From the NCBI GenBank assembly GCA_036785325.1, contig JAXIVH010000167.1:196001-260000 (forward strand): a stretch of DNA of 64,000 nucleotides, read 5' to 3'. Shown here one piece after another: positions 32,590-43,795 of this stretch. Under the pieces are notes generated by a model. It ran no database searches. It worked only from the letters and a program-made list of their open reading frames with translations, and was not told where the DNA came from. The position numbers and the translations under genes are program-made. Position 1 is the first letter of the stretch. Every line of letters starts with the position of its first letter. Source of the stretch: Urophycis tenuis (lineage: Eukaryota; Chordata; Actinopteri; Gadiformes; Phycidae).

Positions 32590-33360
32590 TGCATACTATT
32601 TCTCCAGCCGTGGTCACGTGGTGTCATACATGATGGTATTATGAGAGGTATTTATTGAAGTCGGACTAAGTACGACATCACTGAAGGCCTAGGTATGAAA
32701 AGCACAGCCCACCACTAAGTAATAAAAAAATGACTGCTATATTACTCTACCCTACTCTACAACAGTAATCTTGGCCACCCAGTTCTTCTTAGTAGTAGAA
32801 ATACAGTAGAGACTTTTCTTACTTTCTTCATTACTTGTGACAAACAACAAGGACACCACAATAGAAACCTGACCTTGTGTAGTATGCTACACCACAATAG
32901 AAAGTCTGCCTTCACAGAAGTGCCGTACGTAGCACTGTAAACCTGGCTTGAAGGAAAAATGTTCAATTGGGAGCCTATTTTCCATTGTCATCATTGTGGG
33001 TCTGAGGGACTAATGCCGAGAAGGATTTTTGAGGTTGGTCCAGTATTGAGCGACAACGCTGAAGCTGTAATCAGCGAAACAGGCTGCAGGGTAATCCTTT
33101 GGGACAATGGTGCCCCTCAATGTACGTCGTCTTAAAGTGCTTGTTTTGCCGCTAATGATGGCCCAGATTTCTTCTTCTTTCTTCATTATGGAAAGGATCC
33201 CTACAGAGAAATAAAAACTTGAGCAGTTATTCCATGCAAACAGTATTACAGTTGCAGAAAGAAATCGGGCAATATTGTTCAGCTCAGTAGGCAGCAAGAC
33301 ATACCATTTAATGAGAAACTTGCTAAGTCCAGACAAGCGTGGCGATAAGTCATACAAGGA
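32590..33360. other. Spacer, nothing recognised
   Basis: Short frames without domains. TGACAAACAACAAGGACACC and ACACCACAATAGAAAC-like phrases repeat near 32840-32900. Confidence 0.35.
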
Positions 33361-33690
33361 CTTGATTGATCTGCTTCGGTGATATTACAATCCAAAACCC
33401 AGCAAAATAGTCCAGAGATTTAAAGTGAATTTGAGGACTAGAGTGGCAAATGGGACTGTGACAGAGTATGTGAAGAATAATTACTGATTTGGCTTATTTG
33501 ATGTGGCTGTACTAAGAGACCTGGCACAACATTGCAATTATGGAGACAAGTTGAAAGAGATGCTATACGACAGGCTTGTGTGCGGCATTGCAGATGATTG
33601 CATACAGAGAAGACTGTTGGTGGAACCTGAGCTGACATTTGAGAAAGCCTTGAGAAGTCGCACAAACCATTGAAAAAGCAAGCAAAGTTT
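33361..33690 (+). pseudogene. Ty3/gypsy gag fragment
   Basis: The plus strand reads YNPKPSKIVQRFKVNLRTRV, TEYVKNN, then after a stop LAQHCNYGDKLKEMLYDRLV and CGIADDCIQRRLLVEPELTF. This is the capsid-type region of a second, different gypsy family. It is short, with a stop and an apparent internal deletion. Confidence 0.7.
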
Positions 33691-33837
33691 AAAATGTTTT
33701 TGCTGACCTTTAGCCTGCCCAGGTTCTCCCACACTCCACCACTCCTCCGGGCTCTGTACTGGCTACTGGTGGCTGCTGAATCCGAATCAAGTCATTCAAG
33801 TGCCGCCAACATCTCTGGCCCATCGCACAGCCCACAT

Positions 33838-36621
33838 AAGATAAGATAAGATATTCCTTTATTAATTCCCCTTAGGAGAAATTCACAGTGATCAGCAGTA
33901 CAAGGGGATAGAGGAGTGCAATAGAAGACCTACTAACCACTAATTGGTCTGATTACCTCCACCTGTCTCTGCTCTGCTCTGCTCCACCCTCGTTAACCTA
34001 CCAGCTGCACTGCATTTACCACTCATCTTGCCCTGTATATAAAGCCCTGTTTTTCAGTCCACTCTTGTCAGATCGTCTGCAAGCCTGCATCGGAACCCTG
34101 CCTGTCTGCTTTCACTCTGACTCCTGATCTGTGATTCCGGACCTGTTACTACTCCTCTGATCTCCAGCCCCGACCTTCAGCCCGTGGCGAGTGAACGGGG
34201 ACCCTCCACCATCACCTACACGCGCCGGCACTCAACCACTGGGACACACACACACACACAGGCTCCCGGATCCTCGGACTCATCGCCCAACTCCTTTTCC
34301 CCCCCTGAACTTTCAATAAATTCCTGAACTCAAAACTTGCGCACTTGGGTCCTCGTCTGTCTGTCCTGACAAGACCTGAATATAGACAATATACACTAAA
34401 CAATAAATAGATTGACCTAAATTAAGATTATATGCAAGCTCTTAGAATCAGGTCATATGAAAAATGAAAACCTATATACATACATGGTAGTCATCATTGA
34501 GATGAACAGTGCAATTGGTAGGTGGACATATCTAGTAGTCATTATTGAGATGAACAGTGCAATTAGTAGATGAAGATAAAACAGTGCAATTGGTAACCGA
34601 GTCGTGCTGGGGTGAAGATTTAAAATATAAAAAATAAAAATAGATGTGTAGATAACTTGGCTAAATGGATGTGCAAGTGTGCAAAATGTGCAAAATACAA
34701 AATGTGCAAATATACAGAGGTAGTGAGTAGACATGTGAGAAGACATACGTTACAGCGGCCGAACAGTCCAGAGGTGGGGTGTGGTGTTCAGTCCATTATC
34801 TGGAGGTGTTGGGGCTTTCGAGACGTTGGGAGCGGGTGGTTGAGGTGTTGGAGAGTCTGATAGCTGATGGGATGAAAGAACCCCCCAAGTGCCTTGAAGC
34901 ACATGGCTGAGTGAGCCTGTGGCTGAACGTGCTCCTGAGTTGCCTGAGCTCGGCATAGAGAGGGTGAGGGGGTTGTCCAGGATCGCCTGCAGCTTCCCCC
35001 TCATCCTCCTCTCACCGCCTCCACACAGTCCAGCTTCATCCCCACCACAGAGCTCACCTTCCTCACCAGCTTATTCAGCTTGCTGGCACCACCGCTCCCA
35101 ATGCCTCCTCCTCAGCACACAACCGCGAAGAAGGTGACACTGGCTACCACAGACTGGTAGAACATCCGTAGAAGCCTAGTGCACACATTGAACGATCTGA
35201 GCCTCCTCAGGAAGAACAGCCTACTCTGTCCTTTCCTGTAGAGGGCCTCAGTATTGTCCGACCAGTCCAGTTTATTGTTCAGGTGCACCCCAAGGAACTT
35301 ACAGGTATCCACCTCATCCCCATTTATGGAAACTGATAATGGGGGGCTCTTTCTGCGCCGGAAGTCCACCACCAGCTCCTTGGTTTTCCCGGTGTTGAGC
35401 TGAAGGTGGTTCCCTTCACACCATCCCACAAAGTTATTCACTAGTTCACTGTACTCCTCCTCCCTGTTGTCTGTGATGCATCCAACAATGGAGGAGTCGT
35501 AAGAGAACTTCTGCAGGTGGCATGTTCGGGAGCTGTAGCAGAAATCTGAGGTGTAGAGGGTGAACAAGAATGGTGAAAGTACAGTTACCTGGGGTGTGCC
35601 GGTGTTGCTTGTTACCATGTCCGACAAGCAGTGTCGCAGCCTGACATACTGCAGCTTGTCCGTGAGGTAGTTTGTAATCCATGCCACCATGTCAGGATCG
35701 ACCTGCATCACCAGGAGCTTCTCAGCCAGCCGGCCTGGCTGGATGGTGTTGAAAGCACTGGAGAAGTCGAAGAACATGATCCTCACCATGCTCTGCGGCC
35801 TCTCCAGGTGTGTATAAGCTCTGTGAAGCAGGTAGATGATGGCATCCTCCACGCCGATGTGGGTCTGGTAGGCAAACTGCAGAGGGTCCAGGCAGTCAAG
35901 CACCATGGGCCTGAGGTGATCCAGAACCAACCTCTCAAAGTTCTTCATGACATGTGACTTTAGAGCCACAGGTCTGAAGTCCCCCGGAGCATTGGGACGA
36001 CCCTTCTTCGGCACAGGGACTATGCAGGATGTTTTCCATAGTGTTGGCACCTTTTTCAGCCTCAGGGAGAGGCTGAAAAGATACGTGAACACTTCTGCCA
36101 GCTGCTCCGCACAGATCTTGAGCACCCTCGGGCTGATGTCGTTCGGGTCCTCTGGCCTTGTTCGACCTATCCTTGTGAGCTGCCGTCTCACGTGGCTGGT
36201 GTTGATGGTTGGGGTTGTTATTGCTGGGGTCACAGGAATAGTAGGGTGTGTGGTGAGGGGGTGACTGTCCTCTGCACTGGACATTGGTCCAGCCTCCCTG
36301 TGAGTGTGGAACGGGAGTGAGAGAGAGGGTGGTGCTGGGAGGGGAGGTGCAAGAGCTGCCATGCCCGGGTCTAGCGGTACAGCAGGAAGATGAGTAGAGC
36401 AGGAGGGGGGATGGGGTGTTGATCTAGCCCCAGTTGGTGAGTCAAATCTGTTAAAAAACAGGTTTAACTCGTCGGCCCATTCCTTTGTCCCCTCCTGTGA
36501 TCCTCCGGCAGTTTTCATGCCGGTGATGGTTCTCACCCCTGCCCACACCTCTCGGGGGTTGTTCTGCTGCAGCTTCCCCTCTATCCTGCTTTGTAGCAGT
36601 CCTTAGCCCTCCTCAGCTCTC
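33838..36621 (-). pseudogene. L2/Rex-group LINE, 5'-truncated, mutated
   Basis: The minus frame 35112-36548 (478 residues) holds the RT fingers and palm: LWKTSCIVPVPKKGRPNAPG, FRPVALKSHVMKNFERLVLD, MFFDFSSAFNTIQP, LSPFLFTLYTSDF, ELVVDFRRRKSPP. The catalytic box reads FSYDSS, not FSDD, near 35495, which should abolish activity. The thumb end is lost at about 35112. The 3' untranslated part (34378-35110 and 33838-33931) ends in an (AGATA)n-like tail and is split by an LTR fragment. The 5' break meets the next LINE head to head. Confidence 0.85.
33932..34371 (+). mobile_element. Gypsy-type LTR fragment nested in the LINE tail
   Basis: It contains a TATA-like promoter (CCCTGTATATAAAGCCCTG near 34032), an AATAAA signal (34314) and the ending GTCCTGACA. 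It is flanked by AAGACCT on both sides (33925-33931 and 34371-34377), and the LINE tail resumes afterwards. The expected TG start is not visible, so it may be 5'-truncated. Confidence 0.65.
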
Positions 36622-39378
36622 TTTGTATCTCGACCCGACCATACCGGCTGAGGCTATCGAGCTAGCGGGCCGCACTGCGCACCGAGCCAACAGGACATCA
36701 GACTCCGGTAAGAGCAGAGGAGGGGGGCTCTGTGTTTACATAAAAAATGACTGGTGCACAAACACTGTGACAACGGACACTTACTGTTCGCCAGACCTGG
36801 AGTATTTAACAGAAAGATGTCGCCCCTTCTATCTGCCGCGAGAGTTTACAGTCATCATAATCACTGCTGTTTACATACCCCCTGATGCTAACACCACATC
36901 AGCTTTGGAACATTTGCTAGCTGCCATTAGCAAACAACAACAGGACCACCCAGAGGGCGTTTATATAATAGCAGGTGATTTCAACCAAGCCAAACTAAAG
37001 ACTGTTCTCCCAAAATTCCACCAGCATGTACATTGCCCAGCAAGAGGGAGGAACACACTCGACCATGTCTACAGCAACATCAAGCATGGATTTAAAGCAT
37101 CACCTCTACCGCCTCTGGGGCAGTCTGACCACATCTCACTGTTCCTGATCCCAGCATACAAACCACGCATCCGCACAAACAGACCCACTGCCCGAGTCGT
37201 ACAAGTCTGGCCAGAGGGGGCTTCTGAGCAGATGCGAGACTGCTTCAATAACACAGATTGGACTGTATTTGAGGATGACAACATTGACACCTACACCTCC
37301 TCTGTACTGTTTTACATCAAATGCTGTATGGACCACATCACCACCACAAAACAGATCCGCGTGTTTCCACAACATTAGCCGCTGCACCACAACAACAAGC
37401 CGTGGATGACCAGGGAGGTCCGGCTCCTACTAAAAGCACGCAACACCGCCTTCCGATCTGGTGACATGCAGCAGTACAGAGCTGCCAGGGCTGACCTGAA
37501 GAGGGCTCTCAAGGCTGCCAAGGCAGCCTACAAGAGGCCCTCTTCAACAGCTCAGATCCCCGCCAGGCATGGCAGGGGATACATCACATCACCAATCAAA
37601 GCAACACCAGCAGCAACACCAGCGGAAGAGCTTCGGAGGCGGAGCAGTTGAACCAGTTCTTCGCCCGCTTTGAGGTGGAGGAAATGCCAACCACCAGCCC
37701 GAACCCAGACACCAACAGCCAGCCCCTCGTCCTGCACTCTGCCAATGTCATCCGCACACTCCGCAGGATCAACACACTGAAGGCGGCCGGCCCAGATGGT
37801 GTCACAGGACGGGTCCTCAGAGACTGTGCTGAAGAGTTGGGGGAAGTACTTACAAATATATTCAACCTCTCTCTATCACAGTGCACTGTCCCCACCTGCC
37901 TGAAGACATCCACCATAGTACCAATTCCAAAACAGACTTCAATAACATCTCTCAATCACTACAGGCCTGTGGCGCTGACGCTGGTGATCATGAAGTGTTT
38001 TGAAAGACTGGTACTACAACACATCAAAACTGCCTTGCCATCCACCCTGGACCCCCACCAGTTTGCATATCGAACCAACAGGTCAACAGATGACGCCATT
38101 TCCATAGCTCTTCACACCGCTCTGCACCACCTGGAGCGGCAGGGGACCTATGCACGCCTACTGTTTGTGGACTACAGTTCTGCATTTAACACCATCCTCA
38201 CCAGCAGACTGTTCTCCAAAATGTCCAACCTGGGTATACAGCTTAACACCTGCCTCTGGATCAAGAGTTTCCTGATGAGCAGGCCACAGGCAGTCAGAAT
38301 GGGACCACACCTCTCTCCAACTCTGACACTCAGCACAGGGGCCCCACAGGGCTGTGTGCTGAGTCCTTTCCTCTACTCCCTGTACACACACGACTGCACT
38401 CCAACACATAACACCAACACAATAGTCAAATTCGCAGATGACACGACGGTGGTGGGGCTGATCACCAAAGGTGATGAGTCTGCGTACAGAGATGAGGTGC
38501 AGAAGTTGACTGAGTGGTGCACAGAGAACCACCTGAGCCTCAACATCAAAAAAACGAAAGAACTGATAATTGACTTCAGGAAGAAACAGGATGAACATGC
38601 ACCACTACACATCAACGGAGAGGAAGTGGAGAGAGTGTCAAGCTTCAGATTCTTGGGAACACACATATCAGAAAATCTAACATGGACAATAAACACCACT
38701 GCAATAGCAAAGAAAGCACAACAACGGCTACACTTTCTTCACACACTGAAGAGAGTCAACCTCTCACAGCGGCACCTGACATCCTTCTACCGCTGCTCCA
38801 TCGAAAGTGTACTGACTTATGGCATCCTGACATGGTACGGCAGCAGCTCCGCTGCAGATAGGAAGTCACTGCAAAGAATCATAAAAACCGCCCAGAACAT
38901 CATCCAACAACAGCTACCCACCCTGGACTCCATCTTCAACTCCCGGTGTTTGCAGAAAACATACAACATCCTGAAGGACTCATCCCACCCTGCTGGCCAT
39001 CTGTTTGAACTGTTACCATCAGGAAAACGTTACAGGTCCATCAGAACACGCACCACAAGATTCACAAACAGTTTCTACCCCAAGGCCATCACCATACTCA
39101 ACTCTGACCTGAAAACAAACCCAACCCTTACTGCACATCTGCTTCACTGACTCACTAACAATGCTCTGCACAGCACTTTATATTTTACAGCCTTATTGTT
39201 GTTTTTAATGCATACATGGCTTGAGTGAATGGTATAATGTAGTCTATGACAAGGTGAATGTGACTGAATGGATGAGTATACTATTTTAATTTATTTATTG
39301 AGCCCATCGTACGAGTGCACTGAAATTTCGTTGTATTAGTACAATGACAATAAATCTCTCTTTATACTCTTTATACTC
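36622..39378 (+). pseudogene. L2-group LINE, 5'-truncated, long RT frame
   Basis: Three plus-strand frames follow one another. 36623-37378 is the endonuclease minus its N-terminus (GGGLCVYIKNDWC, IIAGDFNQA, GQSDHISLFLIP). 37406-37651 is a linker. 37648-39150 is a 500-residue RT (LKTSTIVPIPKQ, LFVDYSSAFNTI, GAPQGCVLSPFLYSLYT, catalytic FADDTTVVGL, LLPSGKRYRS). The 3' end has AAATTTCGTTGTATTAGTAC and ACAATGACAATAAA typical of L2-type tails. The RT frame is intact; the element lacks its 5' part. Confidence 0.9.
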
Positions 39379-40290
39379 AAGATTGATGGAGTACTGGATG
39401 GTTGGTGGATGGCCACCATGTCCCAACAAGTATGCAACATCAGCAAGGAATGTTTTGCAACGCTGTTGTGCATAATAATTTGGAACCGTGCATTTTGAGG
39501 GTTTGTTATTTTATTTTTTTATACCTTTATCATTGGGAGGTTTGTTCCATAACATTTGAAATATACCTAACAGGTGATGACTTGAAAATTATACTGACTG
39601 TAATTTGCATTTGCATCTTCCTCTGAAAATATAATTTGCATAATCATTTCAAACGTGGTGTAGAAGGGCATTTAGCAGACACTTTTGTCCAAAGCGACTT
39701 ACAATCATGTACAAAGTACATTTGTGGGATTTGATGGTTTAATATTCCCTTCAACAACAAGTTAGCCCATCTCATCTGCTTCCATTGATCCCGGCTAACT
39801 CGGTCAAACGTTAACTCCGTTCCAATGGAGCGCTCGGCCAAAATCAAGCACTTAAAGTTCAAGCACTCAAAGCACTCACACAAATCAAGCACTCAAAGTT
39901 GGCTGCACCGGCCAGGAGCAAGGAACGTATCTTCTTCGGCTGGAGGAGGAAGGGTGAGAGGAGGCAAAGGGGGAGGGGAGGCAAAGGGTGAGAGGAGGCA
40001 AAGGGGAAGAGGAGGCATGGGTGAGAGGAGGCAAAGGGGGAGAGGAGGTAAAGGGTGAGAGGAGGTAAAGGGGAAGAGGAGGCATGGGTGAGAGGAGGCA
40101 AAGGGGGAGGAGGCAAAGTGGGAGAGGAGGCCCGGCTTTGAATGGATCCTTTCCACAGTGGCATTGATGTAGGACAAATGCAGGTGTCACTCACAACACT
40201 GAAACTGTGTCTGCTGCGTTTATACACCAGGACACGGGTAGTCTAGCTTGGGGCGAGGTCGACAAGTCAGCTGTAGCTGTAAGTATATAT
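39379..40290. other. Spacer with LINE tail and G-rich minisatellite
   Basis: 39645-39720 is the common LINE/SINE tail in minus orientation (AGCAGACACTTTTGTCCAAAGCGACTTACA). From about 39950 to 40130, 15-16-bp units of the GAGAGGAGGCAAAGGG type are repeated. Frames across it are repeat artefacts. Confidence 0.6.
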
Positions 40291-40447
40291 GGGGCGGCAG
40301 TAGCTCAGTGGGTAGAGCGGGTCATCCACTAACAGGAGGGTCGGCGGTTCGATCCCCACCTCCAACTGTCCACATGTCAAACCCCACAACTGTACTAATT
40401 GTAAGTCGCTTTGGACAAAAGGCTTACAGTGAAATGGCTAGAGGTGC
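40291..40447 (+). mobile_element. tRNA-derived SINE
   Basis: An RNA polymerase III box A-like TAGCTCAGTGGGTAGAGC and box B GGTTCGATCCC lie at tRNA spacing. They are followed by a short body and the TAAGTCGCTTTGGACAAAAG tail shared with LINE tails here. No clover-leaf tRNA follows, so it is a SINE. Confidence 0.8.
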
Positions 40448-40975
40448 AGCAAATAATGGAGTACAGCGGCTAGTAGCGGCTAGCAGCTAGTGTGGCTAGT
40501 GGTGCAGCGGCTAGTGATGCAGCAGCTAGTGGTGTAGCGGCTAGTGTGGCTAGTGGTGTAGCGGCTAGTGTGGCTACTGGTGTAGCGGCTAATGGTTTAG
40601 TGGCTATTGGTGTAGCGGTTCATGGTTTAGTGGCTAGTGGTGTAGCGGCTAGTGGTGCAGCGGCTAATGGTTTAGTGGCTAGTGGTGTAGCGGCTAGTGG
40701 TGTAGCCGCGGGCAGCATAGCCACGTGTTTCCATCTGACCTGCAGACGTGGAGATGGAGGCCAAGTCTGTCTTACAGAAAGCCATTTTCTTGCCTTCTTT
40801 CAGAACAGAGTGACCGCCATCGACAGAATCATCTTTATATATGCTCTCATCTGTCGGGGGGTGGGAGGGAGGGAGGCGGTGAGGAAGGAGGGGAGGAGTC
40901 AGGGGAGGAAGGAGGGGAGGAAGGAGGGGAGGAGTCAGGGGAGGAAGGAGGGGAGGAAGGAGGGGAGGAGTCAGG
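40448..40975. repeat. AGCGGCTAGTGGTGT and GGAGGAAGG minisatellites
   Basis: From 40460 to 40715, 9- to 15-bp units of GGTGTAGCGGCTAGT type give an Ala/Ser/Gly frame. From 40858 to 40973, units of GGAGGAGTCAGGGGAGGAAG type occur. The frame spanning both is a repeat artefact. Confidence 0.8.
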
Positions 40976-41018
40976 GCTCCAATCAGAGCTTTGATAGCTT
41001 TGCTTGACGACACGCCAG

Positions 41019-41123
41019 GAACGCCATGAATGTCAACGACGGCGTGGTGCTGGACTCCCACTCAGCGCTCAAACAAACATTCGAGGACAGTCGGACATCG
41101 CTGTACTCCACAGACAACTTCCG
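41019..41123 (+). CDS. Possible isolated coding exon of unknown gene
   Basis: A good acceptor (CGACACGCCAG) and donor (CCG|GTATAT) frame 105 bp reading NAMNVNDGVVLDSHSALKQT then FEDSRTSLYSTDNFR. The composition is protein-like, unlike the flanking repeats. I do not recognise it and no partner exon is certain. A second short segment at 42609-42680 (EAVRWVSSELQKKQSLLSSF) also has GT-AG borders but the wrong phase to join it. Confidence 0.25.
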
Positions 41124-41384
41124 GTATATACTGTATATACTTCAACACTCAGCATCTGTGACTAAAAGCTGACTTCAACATTCTCCAAGTCTCCTTAACT
41201 GAACCAGTTTGGCTTAACCAAACCAGTTTGGCTTAAACTCTTGGACTTATCTAAGGGCCACCCACACTGCCCCACCGCTAAGCTACCATAACAACGCTAG
41301 GGTCTTAGACTTGTGGCTAAGCTAAACAACGCTGGCCTCTTCGCGTCGCAGTGAAGCCAAAGCTAACTAAAACAACGTTCCCAA

Positions 41385-42544
41385 TAGTGTTGCACGGTGC
41401 ACTGATAATTCAAAAGTACCACCATATTTGGAAATTAAAAACGTCACGATTCCTAAATTTATAAGTATCGATACTTTTAAGAACGACCGTGTTCCAGATT
41501 TTATAGAGATGTATTTTATGTTATATTTTATAATTCCAGTGCCTCCCCATGGACGTCTGTGGTGTTTTTTTTCCTCCTCACGGACGAACGCAACAAGCTG
41601 CATCTGCGTGACAATCAGCGAGATGGCTGCAAGCACAAGTGATACTGTGGCCGCCAGTCCACGACTGGTAGATAAAGATGACGCCAGGAGTGAAATCTGG
41701 AAGTACTTTGCCTGCCTTGCTGACAGTGAGGGCAAAGCTTACGATACGGCGAGACCCGTTTGTCGGCAGTGCTTCAAACAATTGCAAACTAAAGGCGCCA
41801 ACACGTCGAACCTGGCGAAACACTTGTCAGACAAGCACACCGAGTTGTACAAGGAGTTTAAAGACCGACACGTTAGTATGTGAAAGATAACATTATTATA
41901 ATAACATTCATGCCCTTAAATAAGTCAAATGAGTAGGCTTAGGCTATGCTTTATTTTCGTGACAAGTCACTATTTTGCACCACCGTATAGTTTGATGAGG
42001 CTATCTAGAGAAATGGAAGGCTAGCTTGGCATTATCCTCATGGCTAGTTTACCAATACCAGAGACAATAGCTGCTATGGCGAAAATTGCGTTTTCAGACA
42101 TGTTAAATTAACTAGTCTGAAAACGCAATTTTCGCCAGATAACGTTAATTTGCAAGTTGCTCAAATGAAGCATGAAGTATTTAGATCCTCTGTTATGACA
42201 AATTTATCACCATCATAATATTTCAAATATGTCAGTTTCTTCAGCTCCAGAAGTCTGGAGCCACTCCTCAGAGGCAGCCAACCCTTATTATTATTATTTT
42301 TTACCTTGAATGTCATTGCTAATTTATTTTTTATATTTTGTTCAAATGTTTAATATATTTGCTGTTCATCATTCATCATTGTGTTATATGATTAATATGT
42401 TGTCCTGGTTCTAAAATAAAGCACAACAATGTTATTCGAGAGTGTTTCTCCTTGTCCAGGAAAAGTATTGAAAAAGTATTGGAATCGCAATTCTCAAATT
42501 GGTATCGGTATCGAAGTGATAATTTTGGTATTGTGACAACACTA
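41385..42544 (+). mobile_element. hAT transposon with BED zinc finger, internally deleted
   Basis: Ends TAGTGTTGCAC and TAGTGTTGTCAC (inverted) are flanked by identical 8-bp duplications GTTCCCAA (41377-41384 and 42545-42552). A plus-strand frame to 41883 encodes MAASTSDTVAASPRLVDKDD, then a BED finger (SEIWKYFACLADSE...PVCRQC...HLSDKH). The catalytic core is absent. A perfect 23-bp hairpin occupies 42077-42137. Confidence 0.92.
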
Positions 42545-42552
42545 GTTCCCAA

Positions 42553-43795
42553 TAATGGCTAGTACGAACTGTGAACTGCTACTATAAGCAAACAGAAAGA
42601 CCCCTGACCTTAAGGAAGCTGTCAGATGGGTGTCTTCTGAGCTCCAGAAGAAACAGTCACTGCTATCCAGCTTCATGGAGGTAGCACGTGATGGAAAATG
42701 AACCCACATGCCTTTTTCTGCTTATCATTCTTGTGAGCACCCGTATTTTTTGAGCACTGATACTACATGCAAGTTATCTGATTAATGTACCTGTTTTTCT
42801 CTATCTTGATGCATGCTTTATGTACTTTTTTTATCGCTATGCATGAATACCTGGGTAGAGCCAATGTGGTCGGCCTCACGTTTGACCCACACTCCCTGTC
42901 TGTTTGGCCCCGGAACATCTATTCCTATCTTAAGTCGTATTTCAGTATCCCTCTCTGGGTCATCTGTACCCTCGGAGTTGTTTACCTTACCCTATGAAAG
43001 GCACCTGCCAACAATACTTGGGGCGTACTTCTGAGAACGCTGTATCAAGTGTATTGCTCTCTGTTGAACTGAGCCTGTTCACTTATCGACAACTGAATAT
43101 TTAAGAACACATAAAACATTAAAAAACACAATAAATATAATGTTTGCTGGTATTATGATTATGGAGGGGGGAACGTCATTACAGTATTAAAGAGTAATTG
43201 GACAATTCTTCTCACATACTTCCTAGAGTGAAAACTGTGTTGACTATCAATATCAGCAATCTAACAGTATGAAATATTCTCCAATGTCCAGTCTTTAGAA
43301 CTAGACTTATCTGAAAGAAATACGTCAACAAAATAGCTTGTTGAAATCGTTTTCAACAAACTAATTTGATTTGTAAGCAAATTAGCATGTAAACCTAAAG
43401 AAACAATAGGTATCCACAGATACTGTGTTTAATGGTAGAGCCTATATATTGTACAAATTGAGCGACAATAATCTCAGAGACATATCATTAATGTGGTATA
43501 CTTTATATATTGATTGAAATCTGGGTGATTTCATTGATGAGGAAAATCGCCCAAGGATTCTCCCATTGACTCTCGTCTCATTGAATCGTTATGTGGTTGC
43601 TGGACATATCTTGTGTCCTGCTTAGCTGTTTTAGACCATACAACATTAGATTCATGTAAATAAGCAATTGTGGAGCTACACCATTTTTGTGTATGGAGTT
43701 GCCATCTAGTGGACACAAGAAGGACTCTGTATGAGTTAATCATCTAACAAGAAATTGATACTGTTTTGCTTAATGCACCTATTGAATGGGTCACC
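42553..43795. other. Spacer, no certain gene
   Basis: AT-rich, with short frames only. It is the region beyond the 3' end of the lectin gene; its poly(A) site is not obvious. Confidence 0.35.

Noticed and set aside
35631..36264. Plus-strand frames at 35631-35957 and 35947-36264
   Set aside because: Antisense shadows of the minus-strand LINE reverse transcriptase.
39825..40227. Frames over the AGGAGGCAAAGG repeat
   Set aside because: Low-complexity minisatellite; frames are open on both strands.
40291..40364. tRNA gene from box A and box B matches (also near 44640-44715 and 60571-60640)
   Set aside because: No acceptor-stem closure. The sequences continue into SINE bodies and tails and occur as dispersed copies.
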